A stretch of 64,000 nt of DNA from Pseudoscleropodium purum (Eukaryota > Streptophyta > Bryopsida > Hypnales > Brachytheciaceae): assembly GCA_963969395.1 (NCBI GenBank), contig OZ017801.1, forward strand, positions 21,829,611 through 21,893,610. Reading direction: 5' to 3'. Both the position numbers and the translations under genes were made by a program. This document shows positions 25,518 to 37,387 of this stretch, one piece after another; the stretch's first letter is position 1; each line of letters opens with the position of its first letter. The notes beneath the pieces are model-generated. The model saw nothing but the letters and a program-made list of their open reading frames with translations. It did not search any database and had not been told where the DNA came from.

Positions 25518-26199
25518 TCATGTCAAAGGACAGTTCAGAGCCCGATACGGTCAAGCTTACCAGATCTTCTAACTTTGACCTGTGGTAATACATGTTAAAT
25601 AGGATAGTGAAGAAAGAAAAGCTCTGGTTTCTCCTCGTAGAGCTACCTAGTACACCCATGATAGCAATGATAGAGACAAAGGATGTAGAATTTGATAGTG
25701 ACAAAACTAAACGGTTGATGTACATCATCACCTTGTTGATCAAATTGGCTTTGTTGGCATAACTTATAGAGTTCCAAGAACCACATCTGTTATGGATTTT
25801 CTTGTGCAAATCGTTTGAAGTAGACAATGATAGCCGAAAATTTGAGCTAAACAACTGTCTAGCACTTCTCTTTTTTTTTGAGACAATTGGAGTAGAATCA
25901 TACTTCACTCAATTTCGTCAGAATCTTGCCCAATTATCCACAATCAAAGTCAAGGTGGATGACACTCAGCTTGTGTGCAAATTGTAATGAAGGCCCTCCC
26001 TCATAGTTATGACTATTTTCAACAAAACTTCACAAGTGCTGGAAAATTTCCAACATTGGAGCAACTGCAAATGCAACTTCTATTGGAGGAGAGTCACCAT
26101 CAATCCAAGATAGGGAAAGTTGTGATGGAATTAGAAGCTCTCTATTTTTTATGAAGACACAATCAACAATTCAGCCACACTTCTAGTGGACACTCAAGT
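25518..26199 (+). pseudogene. Ty1/copia gag, 5' half, separated from its 3' half
   Basis: Downstream of the primer-binding site, decayed copia gag is readable with stops and a frameshift: KLTRSSNFDLW, FEVDNDSRKFELNNCL, ESYFTQFRQNLAQL, ALPHSYDYFQQNF and LEQLQMQLLLEESHH are all characteristic. It stops abruptly at the hAT target site at 26,199. Its continuation, the zinc knuckle, is on the minus strand from 4,568 downward. Across the target site, counting one 8-bp copy, the reading frame carries on without a break. This is independent support for the inversion. Confidence 0.8.
26192..26199. repeat. 8-bp target-site duplication half, complement of 'A' (ACTCAAGT)
   Basis: The exact reverse complement of ACTTGAGT at 4,561-4,568. 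It abuts the left terminus of hAT copy 2. Confidence 0.85.
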
Positions 26200-26209
26200 C
26201 AGGGTTGAC

Positions 26210-26335
26210 GAATCTCTACGTCTGCCCCAAAATAGCGTCCGTTTTCCGGACGTCCGAACACATGGATGCTAGCGGACGTAGCGTCCCTCCCGCCGTCGGA
26301 AGGCCGATGGGCGGAGCGGACTGACGGGGCAGCTT
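26210..26335. promoter_or_regulatory. Subterminal CGGAC/GTCCG array, copy 2 (transposase side)
   Basis: Counterpart of 16,040-16,187, with the same TTTTCCGGACGTCCG palindromic core. Several CG positions have drifted to TG or CA. Confidence 0.55.
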
Positions 26336-29300
26336 AGAAAACCCGTTTTGGGTTTTTTGTTTTGATTGTTTTTACCAATGAGAGATTGAGAGTGAAGTCA
26401 TTTTGATTTTGATTTTTCTTATATTGCAATTGTGATTCAATAAAGTTGTATATTACTATTTATGTAAAAGTAAAAATATGAAATATATTTTTGATTTTTT
26501 TTGTTGAATTTCATTTTGATTTAGAAACAAAATCACTTTAAAATCCAGCAAGATGTATATCATCAATAAACAAACAATTTTATAATAAAATGATTGAAGA
26601 AACCATTGTCATTTGTCAACATGAGCTCCATATATCATAAGCAACTAAACAATCAAACATCTAAATTTATATCTCCACAATTTCTATGGACGCCCATCCA
26701 CATCTCCTTTAGCCTCAGCCCCACTACTCTCTTCTGCAGCTCTCCGTTCAAAATCCTTATTATCGGAGTCATCTTCATTGTCGGAGTCATCTTCATTGTT
26801 GGAATCAAGTATCGTTGTTTTCTTCAAGTCTTCTCTCGAAGTAGGTTTACTCCCTTCTTTCAAATTTAATTTTTCTTTTTTTACTTTGACAGAACGATTA
26901 AAGGCTTTTTAAATAGGAACCTTTCTTTTCTTTCTATTTGACAAAGTAGCAACATTTTCATCAAGAGGGGTCCTATTCTTCACTGGAGAGATAGCAAAAG
27001 GTTGCATTTCTCTTTTCGCTTTCACGTTACTCGATTCTTGAACCATCAATCTCGATGTAGGGTCGACATGTCCATGAACGGTTATCTCCACTTTGGCTTT
27101 CTTTTGAAGTAATAAAGTGCCGTTTGTTGATTTGATGGGTTCTTGCGCCATTCCTTTTGCTAAAATGCGAGCACGCAAAGATGCCAATGGCATCCGATCA
27201 CTATCCGTATCACTTAGGCTTGTAGGTGATGACGCTACTTTCCGTAGATTACCGCCTGTAGAAATTTCTTTGGAAATGTTCATTAGGCGTTTTCCATATC
27301 CAAAGCTCTAAGAATCATTCAATCGTGTGCTAACAGACTTCAACGGTATTGGTGGAAGAGCACTAGATCTCGGTACTTCAAAAATTGACTTCATTGGCTC
27401 CTTTCCTTTATCACTCTTCACAATTGCCGAATTTGTGACTGCCATCCCAAGTGAATCATTATTTTTTTGTACCGCAATATTTGGTTCCCCCTCATTACCA
27501 CTATTGTTGCCCACATCTTTTGGAACGTCCACCTCCATGACCGTATCTTCTCTTTTGTCGTTTCCTTGCACTATATTTAATGCCACAGATGGAGATTGAG
27601 AAATTAAAACTTCTTCATTTCTCCCATTATCACCAATAGCATTCTTATTGATTTTCACCTCTTTGGCAATAGCGTTTGCCTTTTCCGATAGAATGTTTTC
27701 GCTATTCAAGTATCCTGTTCTATTGCAATATGCAGTTAAAGAAGGTAGATTCTCCTCTCCCCCTACATTGTCCTCGTCTTCACAAAAGGTATATGCATCG
27801 TTTGTATTGTTGGGAACGACATCCTTGCGGTTTAGATGATAATCATGCGTATCATTCACCAAATCGGGAAAGTCTTGCATAACGTCTTCATCTCCCCATG
27901 TTGTCGCACGATTGAAGTCATCTCCGCCATCTACAGCTGAAAGGGCCCTTTCCAAATCATCGTCATCATCGTCTTCTAACGTTGGCCTATCTGAATCCTC
28001 TGATTCCATCGGATCCACATTATCATTATACCATTTTTTTTCATCTTTTTTCTTCGATGCGTTTAATACTTTGGAATTGGTATACACGTACACCAAATCC
28101 GCTGCTCTCTCCGGCTTCAATTTATTTCGAGATTTGTTGTGAACAAAAGAATAGTTGTTCCAATTTCGTTCACATGAAGATGATGACACCGGTTGAGCCA
28201 ATATCCTCTTCGCTAATGGAGCTATAAACTTGCCACATGCACCTTCAAAACCCCACCAAGCATGTGCGGACAACATTTGATCTTCCGGATTCAACATATT
28301 GTGGAATGGAGGTTCTTTGTGTTGAAAAGCTACAAATTCCTTCACCACTGCTGCATATTCATCCGGTTTACATATTCTCTCCAAAACTTTCTTACATCCT
28401 GACATTGCATCTGCGTCATCCACTAGCTCTTTGTCATGAAGAAGGTATGGATTCAAAAGAGCTGCGGCTGATTGGAGATCGTTGTCCACCATTCTTCTTC
28501 GGGCATAAAAAGACTGTACCAATGGAATTGCAAGTTCTTCTAGCAAACAAAATGGTGGACTTTGTAATCCGTTCACGTGCTTCTCTAACTTTCTCATGAT
28601 ATACAACACCTTCCCCATGCATGGTGATTTTGAATCCAAATCGCGGAGTGCACATATGATTGGTTCAATCATCTCCACATAATTGATGGACCGATTCCAA
28701 AAATGGTCATCAAGAACAATTTTCTTCACCGCTAAGGCCAAGTCTTTTGGTTGGACTTTAGCTCCACGTTTCTTCTTGAGAGTATGTACATACTCAACCC
28801 ATTACGGATCTACCACCGTTTGTTCCAATGCTCCTTTCAATTTTGTCAAACGCTCCATCATGATAAATTTAGAGGCGAACCTTGTATCCCTAGGCATCAA
28901 GAGACCAAGATTTGGCGAATATTTTCGCAATAGAGCTAGCGGTATATGTCTCTTTTTGATAAATTTAGCTACAAGAACTCCTTTATCCAATTTGGAAGCA
29001 ATCTATTTCTGTGCAGCCCAATCCTTCAACAACAAATTCAATGCATGTACCATGCACCCTTGGTAAAAAATATAAGGATATTTTACATATATTACATCCC
29101 ATGGGAACGGATTCACGGGAGCATTATCCGTAGTTATTAACACGACGTTCTTGGACCCCACTTGTTCAATGAACTTTTCCAACACAGTTGCCAAGTACTC
29201 CGCATTTTTTTCACAACCACTTGTATCCACAGATCCAAGAAATTCTTCACCTGCGGATGATACAAGCATGGCATTGATGAAAGGTCGATTAGTCACCGAG

Positions 29301-30148
29301 CTCCATCCATCAATGGACAATGTTGCTCCAAATTTTCGAATGCTATCTTCAGTCCGTGCATTCAACTGTGTCTGAATGTTGGTCTTCGCCTCATTCAACA
29401 ATTTGTACCAAAGGTCGTGGTATGAGGGAGGAATGTATGGCCTACTGAATGCAGCCTTTTTCTTCACTGCTTCTTTAAAAGCTGGATTTTGAGCCACGGA
29501 AAATGGTATGTTCGCCGAATAAAAAAAATTTGCCTACACTGAATGTAATTTGCATCTATGACCTTCTTCAAACCCATTCACTAAGCTGCCTTGCCTCTGA
29601 GGCCTAGAACTTGATGCCCTTGGGGTTTCACGTTCACTAGAAGCTTCCGTACTCAAAGTCATTTTAGTTGTGGCACATACCATTGATACCAATTCTTTGG
29701 ACGCTGGACAAGAGTCTTCATGGTCAGAATGCGACACAACCTTTCCAGCCGAAAACTCTTGGACATCTGAAGGGCCAAGGTTGCCATCCACATTTGTCCA
29801 TTACAACGTGTTTTGGAAAAACTCCTTCGCAATGCCGAAATAAATCTCGAACTGCCATTGATAATCGTGGATAAATGTCGCAGCTTAGAATTTTGATTTT
29901 CTTAGTATACACCCAAATAGGAACGGAAACTTGTCATTAGCTAATCGGATCCGATTAGGTGGGGAAGGAAAACTCAGAATTAGCACCGAACGTGAAGTAG
30001 TGGGCTTCTTGGATCTAATCCAGTCAGGAGTAACTAACGACGGAAACGGAATGTAACACGGATTAGGTCTAGGACCGGATGATGATGATGAACCGGATTA
30101 TGATGGTAAACCGGATTCATGATGACAAACCGGAAAGGGTCCAGGGAC

Positions 30149-30155
30149 TATAAAA
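30149..30155 (+). promoter_or_regulatory. TATA box of the nested-element ORF
   Basis: TATAAAA in GGGACTATAAAAGGAGGAGC, about 190 bp upstream of the ATG at 30,339. It is partly degraded in the deleted copy at about 9,600. Confidence 0.6.
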
Positions 30156-30338
30156 GGAGGAGCTTTCACTATTGCACCCCCTTTTAGAAACTCGACCTTG
30201 AGCGTACGCGGTTGAGTTTTTGTCGTTTGTGGGTCTGTGCGTTTGCGTTCTGTTCATTTTGATTCCGGTTGAGATCGGAGAGAGAAAGTGAGGAACGGGA
30301 CGTGCGGCTAGGAGAGAGTGAGGTAGATGTGAGTGGGA

Positions 30339-31997
30339 ATGCCTCAGCTACGTAGGTCGAGACAAGCGAGTCCCTCTGGAGGCGAGGTGAAGCTCCGGAA
30401 AGTCATTCCGGTTATTCCCTCCACAGAGCCGGAAAAGGCTGAACTCATGGATGATCTCAGATCCATGGGTTGCGTAGGGTTTGCCGAGAAACCTTGGGGT
30501 TTTAGGGAGGAGAGAATGGTCAAGGAGCTCCTCGGAAAGTTGTCCAACCAGTTTGACAACACCGTGAGGGGAGCTCCCGTCAGCTGGAACGAGGGGATGT
30601 GGAGAGCGGTTTACGGTTTCCGGACAAGAGGTTTGGGAATGGCGAGCCGGAAGGATGAGTTTGTCTGAGGGAAGTTCAAGGGAGCCGTCAACCCGAAGGA
30701 CGGATACGCGGTCGAGGATTGCTTGGATGACCGACACCGTCGGCTCCTGCAATTCCTGGTTCCGGTTCTTCACCCGGAAAAGCCGACCAGGGTGACGATC
30801 ACCCTCGGCAACACCATTTTCGGTGCCCTCAGTGGTACCCGGAAAGTGGACTGGGCACGGATCATTTCCGATCTCGTGGCCCAGCTTGTTAGTAGGGTTG
30901 GGAAGAAAAGGGCCACTCCAGTGTGCCCTTATCTCTTCCACCTCTATCGGGAGAACCAAGTCCTCACCAACATAGAGGAGAAGGCGTGGAAGACGCAGGA
31001 AGTGCTCCTGAAGTACGGGGAGTCGGAGACGGATGACGAAGCGGAATCCGATTCCGAGTCAGACCGGGAGTCCAGCGAGGAAGAGGAGGAGCCGATGCCG
31101 CCGATCAAGCGACAGAAGCTGACGCCTCCACACAAGCGCGGGACGCCTCCCGGTCAAGACAAACCGGCCCCGGAGGAGAAACCGGAAGCTGAGAAGGCCA
31201 ATTCCGGGGGAGATCCGGATATGCAAGATCCGTTCAACGGTTTGATCAACGTCCTCTGCAACATCAGGGCGGATTGGGAGGTCAAGCACAGGACGCTTGC
31301 GGCAATCGGCAAGTTGGTGGGTGCTGCACCGGACAGCAACTTGGCGGAACAAGTGGCGCAATGCATCACGAATCCGGAAGAGACCCGGAAGCAGGAAGCC
31401 GAGATCCGCCGGTTGCAGGAGGAGGTAGATAAACTGAAGGCAACACTTTTTGCCTATCAGGAAGACGTGACGGCCGCTCGGGAGATGGCGAAGGAGACTC
31501 GGAAGGTGGCCGAGCAGATCAAGGCGGTCCTGGGAGAGACCGGAACGGCAGCGGCCAAGGCGAAGCTCTTCGACGAGAAGATCCACGAAGAGAAGAAAGT
31601 ATCCGGTTCCCGGATGGTCCGGATTCTCGCGGACTTCGCCGAGCAGGTGGAGACGGCAATGGTAGAGGGGCGGAAGGCAGCGGACCGGATCGAGGAGAGC
31701 AGCCGGAAGCTGACGGGAGCGACGTGCGACAAAGGTATTCACCTTTCGGACATCTCACTACCGGACCTCTTTCCGGATGCAACTATGGCGAAGGACAGGA
31801 AGAATTGGACTCCTGAGTCCAAGAAGTCTGTACGGACTGGGACTCCGGGCACGAGACCGGATATCACCATCGACCTGGAGTCCCCACCCGGATCGAATCC
31901 TGCGGAGGGGGAACGGGTCCGGAATTTGAGCGAAGTCTTCGAGGAGCTAGTCCCGGAGGTCGGAAGCCCGACGATAGGATCTAGAGTTGTAGGGTAG
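30339..31997 (+). pseudogene. Nested-element coiled-coil ORF, interrupted by one TGA
   Basis: From ATG 30,339 the frame runs to TAG 31,995-31,997 with a single in-frame TGA at 30,666-30,668; without it the product would be about 552 residues. That TGA is one C-to-T step from CGA. The N-terminal region has MDDLRSMGCVGF, PWGFREERMVKELL, LGNTIFGALSGTRKVDWARI and YLFHLYRENQVLT, resembling the uncharacterised 'plant transposon protein' domain of other plant elements (recognised only loosely). Next comes a Ser/Glu/Asp-rich acidic stretch, a basic KRQKLTPPHKRG patch that could localise to the nucleus, then a long Glu/Lys/Ala-rich coiled coil (about residues 340-460). No catalytic motif is visible. 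A gag-like or DNA-binding role is possible; function unknown. Confidence 0.6.
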
Positions 31998-32148
31998 ATA
32001 GGATTTGAATTTCAGTTAGGAGTAGGAGCAGATCCGGATCCGGATCCGGCTCAATAGTATTAGGTTAGACCGGAAGTTAGATTTAGGTGGCGGCGGACCC
32101 CCACGGGTTTTCCGCTCCTTTTTGTGCTTTTAGGGTTTTGACCCTTTG

Positions 32149-32156
32149 TATATAAA
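32149..32156 (+). promoter_or_regulatory. Second TATA box in the nested element
   Basis: TATATAAA in CCCTTTGTATATAAATCGG, kept in the copy-1 relic at about 9,235-9,245. About 1 kb from the 3' end, it could be the true LTR promoter if the unit is a solo LTR. Confidence 0.45.
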
Positions 32157-33597
32157 TCGGTTCCTGCGATGGGAATTGGGAGTTGTTCATTTTGCAAACT
32201 TCTTGTACCTTTCCATTCTCTTCGTTGTGTATCTCTCTCCAGCGCGACAGGATTGTATGATGTGGAGTTAGGATAGTACGAGTTGGTTGGCAAGTGAATT
32301 CTCCCCTTGGTGTTTATTTTCCGATCCAAGGTGCATGTAAGTAGGTACCGAAGAGTTGGGAGTGAACTTAGTTCCTCAGCACGTCTAGAGTTTGAGATTC
32401 CGGGTGAGAAAGCCGTTGTTAGGCTAGGCGGGTAGGGAGGGATTCCTTAGCTGCGCTAGAACTCCCGGGTGGGAAATCCGGTCGAGTGTCCGATCTCCTG
32501 TGAGGTCTCACCACCCGTATGGGTAACGGAAGAACTTTAGTTGATGTTGAAACGGACGGGTGCACTTGTAACCACCTGTCTTCGCACGGATCGGAAGTAG
32601 CATCAAGGTCGTTGTAGTACGAGAGGGTCGAGTGTGGGGTCTTTGTGTGACCTACGACCCGGATTGCTATCTGGGTTGTTGTGAAGGACCAAACCGGATC
32701 CGGATTAGCTTAGGAGTCTAGAAGGTAGGACAGTGGGTCTTCAGCCACTATAAGTCACGGAAGGAGTGGTGGGCCTACCACTCTCAAAATTAAGCGGCGA
32801 CCCCTCTGATGGTGAAACAGAGGCAAAACCAAACCGGATAGGATTACGAGTACAGGATGACCATCCCGACCGGATTAGTCAGGACGGATTTCCAGGATCG
32901 GAAGTTGTGAGATCCTGGGATTTGGGTATTTGTACGGACCGGATAGTTAGTAGGACCGGAAGAAGGAGTAATCCGGTCTGTAGTTATCCGGTGTGGTAGT
33001 ATTTCTGGTTCTAGATCTAAGACCGGAAAGTAAGATTGGCATACTGACTGAGCTTAACTGCTTAATAGAGCTAGATACTTCACAGGATCTCGTGGGTTCG
33101 ATCTTTAGAGTCACTTAGTTATACTCTAGAGCGATTTTTGTGAGTATAATGGGGAATTGACCTGCCCTGTGCTGCGACAATAAAGGCTCACTCCTTTATC
33201 ACGTACACCTCCAGGCCTAGAATAGCCTAAGTGGCTAAACATACGGTTGAGCTTCCTTGACATGATCGCTTTGCAAAGCCTACATTTTACTTTACCACCC
33301 TCTTGCACACTAAACCAAGGAGAAAAATCCCCCGTCGGTTTGGCCACCATATTGACAAGTGTATGTTTTACTTCAATTTCAAAAGAAACCAATAAAATGT
33401 TTTAAATTTGAAACCCACAACGTGACAATGTATACAATATCAATGAAATTAGTCACACAAAGCTTTGAAAATCAAAGCCCCCCCGTCCACCGAACTATGC
33501 ATTACCAAGCAAGAGACTCAATAAATTGAAGCTCATAGCCCTTGGAAATCTTAGCGTTCGGTTTTTCGAGAGTGAATACAAAAGCTTCTCTTCTAAC

Positions 33598-33604
33598 ATT
33601 TATA
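33598..33604 (-). promoter_or_regulatory. TATA box of the hAT transposase gene, copy 2
   Basis: Reverse complement of TATAAAT, matching the box at 12,102 in copy 1, with the CGGAC array directly upstream on the minus strand. Confidence 0.55.
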
Positions 33605-33654
33605 GTCCCCTCCAGAAAATTAAAGGTTCATTTTTAGGGTTTACATTCAAAAAC

Positions 33655-33905
33655 AAGCAACGGCCCGGACGGGGCTGAAGCGGACAAGCGGACGGGGGCG
33701 GGTAGATGGGGCGGACGGGTCGGACAGGACGGTCGGACGGGTCGGGCGGGCGGATAGGCCAGACGGGTCGGACGGGCGGTCGGACACGGCGGACGGGGCG
33801 GTCGGACGGGACTGTCCGCACTGTCCGCCTTCTGACACCGTCCGCGCTTTGGACACGCCGACCGCCCCACTCAAACACTGACCGCCGACGGCGTCCGCCC
33901 AGCTA
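33655..33905. promoter_or_regulatory. CGGAC/GTCCG array upstream of the transposase gene, copy 2
   Basis: Counterpart of 11,785-12,050: repeated 'GGGGCGGACGGGTCGGAC' variants. Three overlapping open frames across it are low-complexity Arg/Pro/Ser products of the repeat and are not genes. Confidence 0.6.
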
Positions 33906-35800
33906 TCAATTGGAGCATCCTAAGAGGTCGATATTATTCAAAAAGAGCGGTAACATTTTAAAAAAAAACAGCCTAATAATCACTGCTAAATGAGGATCAA
34001 TGTAATTGATTTATCATTTTATTTAAAAAAAAATGTAAAACCTAAACCCTATACCCTAATTATCCTAAACCTTTTCTTTTTTCCCCTAAATTGTTTTACG
34101 AATGAGGGGAATGTGGTTAAGTTGAATATGTTTGAATTATTTACTCATATTATCCCTCTAAATAGGTTTTGAGAAGATCTGAAGATGGTGGGGATTTTTT
34201 CTAAGTTCATTAAGAAATCAAATGTTTTGCAAAAATAATCAATTCCTTTTTCATCATAAGCAAATGAAATTTTAAAAAAAGGCCCCAATACATAATTAGA
34301 ATAACAATTTAATGGATTTCAACCTCATGATATTTAATGAAAGGTTGTGTTTTCTAATTAGAAGTGCATCACGATCTTCAAATGAACATCGAGTCTTTCA
34401 TATTTTTTAATGAAATTTTGATTAGATTTGAAAACAAAGAAAAAGAATCAATGTTTTAACTTTCAAATCATGTATGGCTATATTTTTTCTTAAAAACATA
34501 GAAAAATTCGTTACTTGAGTTGGTGGAGTAGAATACATTATACACTTATACATGTGCTATATTTATTTTGAAGGATAATTCCAATATTCTTATTTGAGAT
34601 GTTTTTAAATATTAATTTAAAAAAAAAAAGGTTCATTGTTTAAAGATCTAAAAAATTGACAAACATAATTTCTATTATAAATAGGAATTGAATTTGGAAT
34701 TCGAATTTTGAAATGATTCAAATGAACAAGATATTGATTATAAAATATTTCTTCGTTTGAGTTGTCAAAATGAATTCACGAAACAATTGCAAACTTTTGA
34801 ACTTAGGTATATGATATTGTTTTCGGTTTGTACTTTGTAGAGTATAATACTTCAATTTTAATCCTAAATAAATGAAAAAATTCTACATGAATGAAATGTT
34901 TCTATGTATTGCACAAAGATTTCTACCAATTACTATGATAATTAAATACATTGTTACATTTCATAAAATATTCTACATAGAAAGAAAAAATCATTTTAGT
35001 TTTCAATCATGATAAACGATGTCTTCTACTCTTTCTGTTATATGTTCGTTTTGTATAACGTGTACATTGTACAATCTTTGAGAGCAGGGGAGTTCATTTT
35101 TGACTCTCATTGAAATAGAAAATATATTTGTGTTTGGATTTTGAAATCATTATGTATTCTACGGTCTTGTAAGAATGCATCTTGCTCCTTCCTTTGAATC
35201 CTTTTGATATTTTCTTTTTTTTCCTTTGCTTTCTTGTAGGGCTCTTGTTCTCTTGTTCTTTTCATTTGACCAGCCTATTTGGCTTGGCTCTTAATTTTTT
35301 TTTTTTTTAATGCAATGGTTTATGCATATGTTATAAAAAATATATATTATTTATTTAAAATTAATATATTGATGAACAAACGCATAAAGGCATTCAATGC
35401 TTTCACATTTAAAGTTATAAATCTATCATAAATCACTCTTGTAAATTTGAATGATTGAATCGAAAATTTGAAAATGTAATTACAAGAGCTTTCAATTCAA
35501 TCAATTGTATAAATCATATATGTTGAAATGCAACTCGTATGAGTTTAGCATCTATGAAGATTAATTCATGTCATTCACATGCAATTTTCCAATTTAATAA
35601 AATGCAATTGAATACTTCAATTTCTTTCCCTTCAATTCTTCAAGTAACATTCACTTCATATCTTTCTTTATTTGTTTATTTAATTTTTGGGAACAAATGG
35701 AGAAACCATCTTTGTCTATATTTGCACATGCACTCTTATTTGATTGATGAAGAATAGATCTACGAAATATATAATCATTGATTTGTTCATGTTGATTTAT
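33906..35800. other. AT-rich spacer of hAT copy 2
   Basis: Mirror of 9,864-11,784. The 72-codon ORF at 35,539-35,757 (+) matches that at 9,931-10,149 except one residue. Nothing else is recognised. Confidence 0.4.
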
Positions 35801-35817
35801 CTAATATATTTTATATA

Positions 35818-35823
35818 TGTATA

Positions 35824-35900
<77 letters not shown>
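35818..35900. repeat. (TA)n microsatellite, unoccupied site of nested copy 1
   Basis: An uninterrupted TA run at the position where copy 1 carries the nested element 8,213-9,863. Confidence 0.85.
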
Positions 35901-35902
<2 letters not shown>

Positions 35903-36113
35903 TTAAAGGAGTATGGAAGATAAGATTGACAAATTGTGTTCAAATGTTGTTGATTTGAAATGATTTAGTACTATATCATTTATAAGAATATTATAATAGT
36001 ATTATGTTATAATATTCCTAAAACAATTGCAACAAATATTAAAATACATGCTAAGTTAGGTTTGCTAGCCTACCAATTGTTCATCAATAGACATAATTGA
36101 GTAGCCCCCTTAA

Positions 36114-36320
36114 ATGAAACACTCAATATCTAATATCTTACAATCCAAATGGTGGATTTGTCTAAAATTTGTTCCACATCTTTTCCAACTAATTTATTAC
36201 AAGATCCTACGGTTACATATGCCCAAAAGTATTTTTCTTCCAAGACTTGGTATTTACACTACTACTGGCAGTTTTGAAGTGTTTTTAGTGAAAAGAACTT
36301 TAGGGGTTAAACATCTATAC
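36114..36320 (+). repeat. Core of the dispersed repeat family, inside hAT copy 2
   Basis: Counterpart of 7,731-7,943, ending in AGGGGTTAA. Because it lies at the same place in both copies, it was part of the transposon before the two insertions. Confidence 0.6.
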
Positions 36321-36759
36321 CATGAGATTTTGAAAAAAGAACAATTTGCTTCATTGGGGATAACTATAAGTCCATGCTCTTTTTCGATAGCCAAAACACA
36401 CTTGCAAGGACTTGGACATTTAGCGGTTTACTAAGTGATTAGACGTCAACTAGTTTAATTTAATAGTAGAATTTTTATTCAACTACCTTCTTACAATTGC
36501 TCTATACACAATGCAACGTGAATATTTGGGTACATATATTAAACGTCGCAATCCTTTCGTGAATTTTTGCACATTTTAGCTCATATCTTTGTACAAAAAT
36601 ATCATTTACCAAGAATTTATAAATTTGGTCATAAAGAAAGGCTACCTTTTTTAATTTCAAATTTTACATTGAATGAATGAAAAGTTAGTTGAACTATACA
36701 GTGCCATGAAGACCTCTGTTTATCGTCCAAAATATGGGTTTAGGGTCGCTTTAGGGTCA

Positions 36760-37190
36760 AACCGCCCCGTCCGCCCCATCCGTCCAGACCCCCGTCTGCC
36801 CAGAGCCCATTCGCCCTCGAACCCGTCCGCCCTCATACCCATCCGTCCCATCCGCCCAGACCCCCGTCCGCCCCGATACCTGTCCGATGTCCGCCCCGTT
36901 CGCCCATACCCCGTCCGCCTTGATACCTGTCCGCCGTCCGCCCTGTCCGCCCCGTCCGCCTCGATACCCGTCCGCCCCGATACCCGTCCGCCCTGTCCGT
37001 CGGATCCGGCGTCTGCCCCGTTACGGCGATGCGTCCGCCCCCCCGGACCGTCCGATTGGGCAGACGCCAGATTTGTCCGCCCATGGCCGTCCGATCGGGC
37101 GGACGGGGCTCTAGGGTTTCGGGGAGGCGGACGGCCGATCCGTCCGCCACCCCCGGCCCGTCCGATCGGGCAGACGGTTTAGGGCTGTCC
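36760..37190. promoter_or_regulatory. CGGAC/GTCCG array upstream of the kinase ORF, copy 2
   Basis: Counterpart of 6,830-7,290: repeated 'CCGTCCGCCC(C)GATACC' units. A 169-codon ORF starting at 36,673 runs through it, but most of its product is repeat-derived Pro/Arg sequence and copy 1 does not keep it open. Confidence 0.6.
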
Positions 37191-37387
37191 GCATTGTCAC
37201 TTTTACTTTGTCCCTTGTGAATGCAAGGAAGAGCGGAGAGCTTGGTGGTTCATCTTCCATTGGCTCCTTTCCGAGGCAAGGCAAGAGTGGTTTATTGGGG
37301 CCTCCTTGTTGCCAATTTTTTGGACACTTGCACGTGAATTCAATTTCAAATTAAAAAATTTGATCTATATCAATTTCATTTGTCACG

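Larger units (their letters stand above)
16206..26191. other. Inverted interval between the two hAT copies; no host gene recognised
   Basis: About 10 kb of AT-rich DNA. It holds a dispersed repeat (16,600-17,490), a CACTA MITE (17,994-18,208), a lone CACTACAAGAAAA motif at about 20,873 that resembles a CACTA terminus without a visible partner, and a copia 5' end (25,355-26,191). Between 18,210 and about 25,000 I see only short unconnected ORFs and simple T/A runs. Exchanged flanking duplications indicate the whole interval has been inverted. Confidence 0.7.
29876..33179 (+). mobile_element. Nested TGTCGCAGC element, copy 2 (3.3 kb, with ORF)
   Basis: The ends TGTCGCAGC and GCTGCGACA are flanked by ATAAA on both sides (29,871-29,875 and 33,180-33,184). 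Copy 1 shows the unoccupied site at about 12,516-12,535, confirming a simple insertion. The interior has a promoter (TATA at 30,149), an interrupted long ORF (30,339-31,997), and a second TATA (32,149) about 1 kb before the 3' end. I see no LTR pair, primer-binding site, reverse transcriptase or integrase. The sequence is rich in CCGG/CCGGA words, unlike its neighbours. It could be a solo LTR with coding capacity, or a non-autonomous element mobilised by another element's integrase. Confidence 0.75.
26684..33350 (-). pseudogene. hAT transposase, copy 2, split by the nested element
   Basis: BED-finger part at 33,185-33,350 and the remainder at 26,684-29,870, separated by the insertion 29,876-33,179. 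The domains are those described for copy 1. In-frame stops at 29,534, 29,003, 28,802, 27,308 and 26,909 (lower coordinate of each codon) match those of copy 1 exactly. Over about 765 translated residues compared, only three differ between copies (one in the dimerisation part, two in the tail). The insertion makes this copy doubly inactive. Confidence 0.85.

Noticed and set aside
27327..29375. Numerous plus-strand ORFs of 60-127 codons over transposase copy 2
   Set aside because: They are antisense shadows of the transposase frame, with exact counterparts antisense to copy 1.
30348..31782. Long antisense ORFs (up to 227 codons) over the nested-element gene
   Set aside because: They arise from the GC-rich composition opposite the coiled-coil ORF. 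The sense frame has the TATA box, an ATG in suitable context and protein-like domain structure.
36673..37182. 169-codon ORF across the CGGAC array upstream of the kinase ORF
   Set aside because: Its product is mostly Pro/Arg/Ser repeats generated by the array, several frames are open at once, and copy 1 does not preserve it.
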